The notes under the pieces were generated by a model. The model was not told where the DNA came from and did not search any database. It saw only the letters and a list, made by a program, of their open reading frames with translations. Both the position numbers and the translations under genes were made by a program. Source: Cephalothrix spiralis (taxonomy: Eukaryota > Nemertea > Palaeonemertea > Archinemertea > Cephalotrichidae). Taken from it: a DNA stretch of 10,513 nt. How positions within the stretch are numbered: the first letter of the stretch is position 1; every line of letters begins with the position of its first letter. Positions 7,601-10,513 of the stretch are shown one piece after another. Location of the stretch: NCBI GenBank assembly GCA_032353305.1, contig JAUCNG010402140.1, positions 1 through 10,513 of the forward strand. Direction: 5' to 3'.

Positions 7601-10345
7601 AGGGGGTCCTTTTTTTTTAAATTTCGAGCTCGCCCACCCTGATTGATTTCTCATTGGATTTGGGTGAATTAAAGATATAAAAAAATACTGTTTAACGACC
7701 TTTTAACAGAGTATTTGAGATCAAAAGTCTACGCTCAGTGAACAATGATCGGAGTGCTTCTAATTAACGTCAATGTAGTATCAATGCTCTAGCTACCTGT
7801 GGCACAAAATGTATTTAATATCAGTCTTGTAGAAATTTTAGTGGAAAAAAATTTTGTTCCCATATTAATGCCATTTTAGAATGTTCCCATTATATTACCC
7901 GAAATGCAGTGCGACCACCTCGTTTTCGGTAATTTTGGCGCCAAAACGAGGCAAATTTAGCATAAACGAGGTTTTTGCGTTGCATTATGGGAAATAAAAT
8001 GGAAACATTCTAAACGGAATGATACTCAGCTTCTATAACTTACCAGGTATTCACCAATTGCACCAGTCCAGTTTCCATTATCATCAAGCATACCATACGA
8101 TTGCCTCTCTGAAATGGTTTTTATTGTTACGAATGTTCCTCTTCGATGAAGGTACTGGATCAGATCATTGATTATTTCAATATATAATCCTTCATACATT
8201 TCAAGGCCTCTTCCTCTACTTCCCTCCCTTTTCATGACAAAAGGTTTTTCCTATGAAAATTAAAATGGGAATATTTATCAGATATTACCTGCAGTCATAT
8301 ATTTTTCTTTTTATTATATTTACAGAAGTAGTCCAAAAGATAAACGAAAACAGAGAAAGTGGAGTTGTATGCATACAAATGAAATGCTAATCTAAAATAA
8401 TGCAGGTAGCGCAGCAACGATTATTGGAGTAGCAGAAAAATTGTATTAAATGAAGAATCTTACCATCACAAGTATCAGCTTCCAGTACTCGTAAGTAACT
8501 CTTCCCGCTCCCGTTTTATGAATTGGTTCCAGGCCAAAGTAGGTTTCATACATTTCTTGGAACCATGATTTAGCCTGTAATTTAAGGAAGGTCGGGACAT
8601 ATACGGTTTCAGCAACTGGTTTCAGTAACTGCCAATTTGTATCAATGAGTTTGGGTTTGAGGAAAGATGGAGGGCACAGGATGGATATTGTATAAGTACG
8701 AAGTAGAACACAACGATATAGGACATTCAAGATTCTAGATCACGTGTTCATATCTTGTCAGATCCATAATTATTTTCACCAAAAAATTCTCAAATATTGA
8801 TTTAAAATGAGAATTTAATCGGATTTAGCTCTAAAAGTGCCAGAGTTTAGATGGATACAGTAAGTTTTCAGATAGCGGAGGGGGAGTGCCTGCTTATTTC
8901 AAGAGACGATGCATTTTCTATTTTCTTAAATTGTTGATGCAGTGATGCATTCCGTAACAGTGAGTCGGTAGACCTATACTTGTAATTTTTGAAGGATTTG
9001 ATATACTTACAACTTTCTTTAAATCTTTTGAATCTACTTCTGACATGCCATATGCTATTCGCAAACCACTTTTATCGGTCTTAAAAGTCAAACCAATATT
9101 AAATCCTTGTTGTATCCGTATCTTTAAAAAGAATTATATTTACAAATAAGTTAAGTATAGGTACACAAGAGGTTGTCCATGCTTTTAACGAAAATTCAGT
9201 AATGTACGCGGCTTGGGAGCCCACGGATATAACATTATCGACGTAGGGAGATATTTCTACAGCTTTGTAATTAAAGAGTCGGATTTACACGAAAGTTATT
9301 AACGCCAGTCTATGATATTCAGTTTTTTGTACGAAAGTAACTCAAATTGATAAAATGGTAAATTATAAAAAAATGAAACTTTAGCACACCAGTGATAACA
9401 CCATTGACTTCACCATTCACCATTCTCCTACTACATTACGAGAATTTGCACAAGACGGCAATGTGATTTATTTTCGCTTTTGTTTAGACATGCGTACTCG
9501 AGTATTTGATTTTGTGACCTGTTCCTGACCGTCCTGTTGGCCAGAACTCTTGCAATCTTTCAGGTATATTGTACTAATTTGGTACTTAATAATTACCTCT
9601 TTGAGTTTTTCATACCAATTACCTCCAAATATAGAAGCAAAGCCAACAAGTGCTGCAGCATCTTGTGCAATCAAATCCTCAGCAGTTTCCCAAGGCGTTT
9701 CACATGGTAATGTGATTTCTTCACCATCAAAGTTTCGCGGACGAAGAACTGTGAATAATCGAAATGGAGCAAATTTCTTTTCCTCACGAAATGTGTTCCA
9801 TATTCCACAATAAGACGAAGGAATATTCAGTAGATTATTCTGAAAGTAAACAATTTATATTCAATTAAAACAAATTTGGAATTTTCACCAATAAATTTCT
9901 TATTAGTTAAACAAGCAGGTGTAGATGGATTGGACTTTGCAAAAATGACGACACCGGGGTGGGCACAATTAATGAATGTACGGTATACATATTACCCAGA
10001 GTATAATGACACATTATACTCGTGATATTACACACAGCACTATTTCGCAATAGTGCCCGTGTCTTTGAAAGTGAGATACTATGTCAAAATAGAGACGCGT
10101 CATGTGGTACAAATGATCTGATGAATGAAATGAAATATCTATAAAAAAATTGGAAATATAAAACTAGATTTTTACGGAGTGTTAACGAAGAACATTGTAG
10201 GTTTTGTTGATCAAATTTGACGACTAACTGTTATCTTTTGATTTTGATAAATAGAATAGAAATAACTTACTGTTCCTCCGATAAATAAGTCAAAGTGTCT
10301 TTCTGTTACACTGTTAGGGTCTTCTTTTACTCCAAGTATTGACAG
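4448..10345 (-). CDS. Ionotropic glutamate receptor / IR-like ligand-gated ion channel, eight exons, 5' partial
   Basis: Joining complement 10271-10345, 9597-9839, 9011-9121, 8464-8628, 8044-8250, 6673-7381, 5456-5606 and 4448-4637 gives one open frame of 1851 nt: 616 residues plus TGA. All seven introns are GT-AG (213-1066 bp), and the split Gly 504 and Arg 554 codons join in phase. Residues 1-198 are an extracellular N-terminal part that I cannot assign closely. Residues 199-308 match S1, about 328-349 M1, 367-382 the pore loop, 390-417 M3 (SYTGNLVLF), 418-570 S2, and 576-598 M4. Known family features retained are Arg 290 (ligand carboxylate), Thr 449, an acidic Asp 495, and the S2 disulfide pair Cys 509/Cys 561. 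Family members are tetrameric plasma-membrane cation channels gated by glutamate or, for IRs, by chemosensory ligands. Full-length family proteins usually have about 850-1000 residues, or fewer for IRs, so the N-terminus and signal peptide lie beyond the right edge. Family assignment is strong; subfamily and ligand are unresolved. Confidence 0.9.
4638..5455 (-). other. Receptor intron G-H with small palindromic repeats
   Basis: This is an 818-bp GT-AG intron. At 5393-5408 and 5411-5426 it has two exact copies of AATAGGCAATAGCCTA, each itself a small hairpin (TAGGC-AATA-GCCTA). They are bracketed by the inverted 9-mers ATATTCATA (5379-5387) and TATGAATAT (5425-5433). This hairpin cluster lies about 20 bp from the splice donor. 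The rest shows no recognised element. Confidence 0.65.
5456..5606 (-). CDS. Receptor exon G, distal S2 lobe
   Basis: This 151-nt exon completes Gly 504, encodes residues 505-553 and gives two bases of Arg 554. The acceptor is ttctaatttctag and the donor is GATCG|gtaagt. It reads SSETCDIYLG, then AFPILESQKLQVNEALEFI and TGRLKEHWDR. This is the usual S2 end: the conserved Cys, a block before the last helix, then Gly-x-Leu-x-x-x-x-Trp. Cys 509 should pair with Cys 561 in exon H. Confidence 0.9.
5607..6672 (-). other. Receptor intron F-G, largest intron, holds SINE and a short duplication
   Basis: This 1066-bp intron contains the tRNA-derived SINE described separately and a perfect tandem 21-bp duplication at 5798-5818 and 5819-5839 (units starting ATGTACCGCCACCACACC). 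It also has a repeated AACCGGGCCC motif at about 6371-6380 and 6404-6413. No exon is seen in it. Confidence 0.7.
6142..6235 (+). mobile_element. tRNA-derived SINE (head region)
   Basis: An RNA polymerase III box A (TAGCTCAGTAGG, 6149-6160) and box B (GGTTCGAATACC, 6209-6220) are 48 bases apart on the plus strand. This is antisense to the channel gene. The sequence between them does not read as a clean tRNA cloverleaf, and the part after box B runs into GACAGGGGGAAAAATAG rather than an acceptor stem, so a SINE is more likely than a working tRNA gene. Body, tail and target duplication were not resolved. Confidence 0.7.
6673..7381 (-). CDS. Receptor exon F, end of S1, M1, pore loop, M3 and most of S2
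   Basis: This 709-nt exon encodes residues 268-503 plus one base of codon 504. The acceptor is catctttttcag and the donor is GTCG|gtaaaa. It shows TPAR (Arg 290), then FSGISFIV. FLGPFNAMVW opens M1 and is followed by RWNPWQYE, as in the family. The pore loop NSIWYAVCTIMGFGS has Gly 379 where receptors have the Q/R residue. M3 ends LGSYTGNLVLFLT, and PIRTFDEF begins S2. HSATHEYF carries Thr 449 of the binding site and FAFAADRNT carries Asp 495 in place of the ligand amine-binding Glu. The Pro-x-Thr triad normally seven to five residues before the Arg reads QVL here. Reading on without splicing would hit a stop 24 bases later; the splice joins in phase to exon G. Confidence 0.95.
7382..7874 (-). 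other. Part of receptor intron E-F, no gene
   Basis: This is intronic DNA next to the exon F acceptor. It has a G-rich/C-rich inverted pair, GGGGGAGGGTGGC at about 7561-7573 and GCCCACCCT at about 7632-7640, which may be a decayed repeat. Nothing else was recognised. Confidence 0.5.
7875..8014. mobile_element. 140-bp foldback MITE in intron E-F
   Basis: The two halves are inverted copies over about 60 bases. Both ends read TTTAGAATGTT-C/T-CCATT, then TATT-A/T-CCC, and the CCTCGTTT motif recurs near the centre. A TA at each edge (TA|GAATG and CATTC|TA) could be a Tc1/mariner-type target duplication. It sits 29 bp inside the intron from the exon E donor. Confidence 0.75.
8044..8250 (-). CDS. 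Receptor exon E, ligand-binding lobe S1
   Basis: This 207-nt exon encodes 69 residues (199-267), phase 0. The acceptor is tttcatag and the donor is CTG|gtaagt. It begins EKPFVMKR, then has MYEGLYIEIINDL, matching the family pattern in which Glu-Gly is followed by a helix with an acidic residue. It ends with GNWTGAIGEYL, matching the G-x-W-x-G-hydrophobic-hydrophobic-G-E motif. The aromatic residue that caps glutamate after Glu-Gly in AMPA receptors is Leu here, which hints at an altered pocket. A foldback element begins 29 bp into the following intron. Confidence 0.92.
8464..8628 (-). CDS. Receptor exon D, linker leading into the ligand-binding domain
   Basis: This 165-nt exon encodes 55 residues (144-198), phase 0. 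The acceptor is ttggcag after a clear pyrimidine-rich tract and the donor is ATG|gtaaga. It ends YEYWKLILVM and splices directly to EKPFVM. That junction gives the hydrophobic strand followed by an acidic-x-Pro-Phe/Tyr-Val motif that opens the S1 lobe in ionotropic glutamate receptors. The exon start is taken at the only AG after the pyrimidine tract. Confidence 0.8.
8629..9010 (-). other. Receptor intron C-D, nothing else seen
   Basis: This is a 382-bp GT-AG intron with a clear pyrimidine tract before its acceptor. I see no repeat or RNA in it. Confidence 0.6.
9011..9121 (-). CDS. Receptor exon C, extracellular N-terminal region
   Basis: This 111-nt exon encodes 37 residues (107-143), phase 0 at both ends, with Lys-rich ends and the central segment RIAYGMSEVD. 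The donor GTT|gtaagt is strong. The acceptor (ctttttaaag) is weaker, with purines just before the AG. The frame stays open across both junctions. Confidence 0.7.
9122..9596 (-). other. Receptor intron B-C, nothing else seen
   Basis: This is a 475-bp GT-AG intron with a gtaatt donor and a weak acceptor. No repeat, RNA gene or extra exon was recognised. Confidence 0.6.
9597..9839 (-). CDS. Receptor exon B, extracellular N-terminal region
   Basis: This 243-nt exon encodes 81 residues (26-106 of the visible protein) in phase 0. The acceptor is tttactttcag and the donor is GAG|gtaatt. It carries Cys 36 and Cys 71 (SSYCGIW and LPCETPW), which could form a disulfide, and several aromatic residues. 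By position it belongs to the amino-terminal domain ahead of S1, but I do not recognise a standard periplasmic-binding-fold motif. The opposite-strand reading frame over this region is a shadow. Confidence 0.75.
9840..10270 (-). other. Receptor intron A-B with a hairpin cluster
   Basis: This 431-bp GT-AG intron contains two perfect hairpins: GAGTATAATG/CATTATACTC (9999-10021, 3-base loop) and GCACTATT/AATAGTGC (10037-10056, TCGC loop). They lie inside a looser inverted pair GACAC...GGGCAC (9950-9966) and GTGCCCGTGTC (10053-10063). It may be a small decayed foldback element. Confidence 0.6.
10271..10345 (-). CDS. Receptor exon A (first visible), extracellular N-terminal region
   Basis: This 75-nt exon encodes 25 residues in phase 0, ending RHFDLFIGGT. 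The acceptor is a T-rich tract ending in ctgatttag and the donor is ACA|gtaagt. It is supported mainly by clean splice sites and an open frame that continues into the next exon. Homology alone is weak here. A further exon must lie beyond 10513, because no start codon or signal peptide is present. Confidence 0.65.
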
Positions 10346-10440
10346 CTAAATCAGAAAAAAATTGATTTAAAATTAATGTTTGAAATATCTTAAACAAATG
10401 CATTTAGTATGGTTAATAAATCTGATTTTGGTAAGGGTAA

Positions 10441-10513
10441 GGGGCCGTCCATAAAAGACGTCCGCTTTACTTCCGGGTTTTTTTAACCCCCCCTCCCCCT
10501 CTGTCCACATTTA
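10441..10513. mobile_element. Probable end of a DNA transposon or MITE, cut by the window edge
   Basis: The sequence GGGGCCGTCCATAAAAGACGT followed by a run ending in T and C-rich tracts resembles the GGGCCGTCCATAAA-type terminal repeat I recall from many animal genomes. The second end is outside the window, so the family and insertion site cannot be confirmed. Confidence 0.45.

Noticed and set aside
9550-9813. Plus-strand open frame opposite exon B
   Set aside because: It is antisense to an exon that splices in frame within the channel gene.

Overview
The window reads as AT-rich nuclear DNA from an animal, most likely an invertebrate. The evidence is a spliced gene with standard GT-AG introns, a tRNA-derived SINE, several short foldback (MITE-like) elements, and no bacterial-style gene packing. 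An arthropod or another protostome is plausible, but the sequence does not settle the lineage.

The main gene lies on the minus strand between 10345 and 4448. Eight exons join in a consistent frame to encode 616 residues plus stop; the 5' end is beyond the right edge. The exon set runs: three exons of an N-terminal extracellular region (10271-10345, 9597-9839, 9011-9121), a linker into the ligand-binding domain (8464-8628), ligand-binding half S1 (8044-8250), the end of S1 with M1, pore loop, M3 and most of S2 (6673-7381), the end of S2 (5456-5606), and M4 with a short tail (4448-4637). This is the layout of an ionotropic glutamate receptor or related ionotropic receptor (IR). The backbone-binding Arg, the S2 disulfide pair and an SYTGNL version of the SYTANL gate are present. 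The pore Q/R position is Gly and several ligand contacts differ, so the ligand and ion selectivity are uncertain.

Further left on the same strand are two homologous short exons (2166-2247 and 1215-1308). Each encodes a signal peptide followed by a conserved Cys-Glu/Asp-Leu-Lys-Ile end, and each stops at the same phase-1 splice donor. They sit in a tandem duplication of about 0.45 kb per copy, spaced about 0.95 kb apart, that includes upstream DNA. They look like alternative first exons, or first exons of two genes, for a secreted or membrane protein whose remaining exons are left of the window. Whether it is another receptor of the same family cannot be told from here.

The rest is repeat-rich. 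At 147-760 there is a composite element with inverted and direct copies of one module. At 1899-2039 there is a 141-bp foldback. At 3681-3909 there is a 229-bp PIF/Harbinger-like MITE with a TAA target-site duplication. At 4153-4258 there is a 15-17 bp tandem repeat, followed by a 94-bp hairpin. At 6142-6235 there is a tRNA-derived SINE in the largest intron. At 7875-8014 there is a foldback 29 bp from a splice donor. At 10441-10513 the right edge carries what looks like one end of a DNA transposon. No CRISPR array, prokaryotic system or other clearly new molecular system was seen. The most interesting items are the duplicated signal-peptide exons and the unusual receptor pore and binding site.
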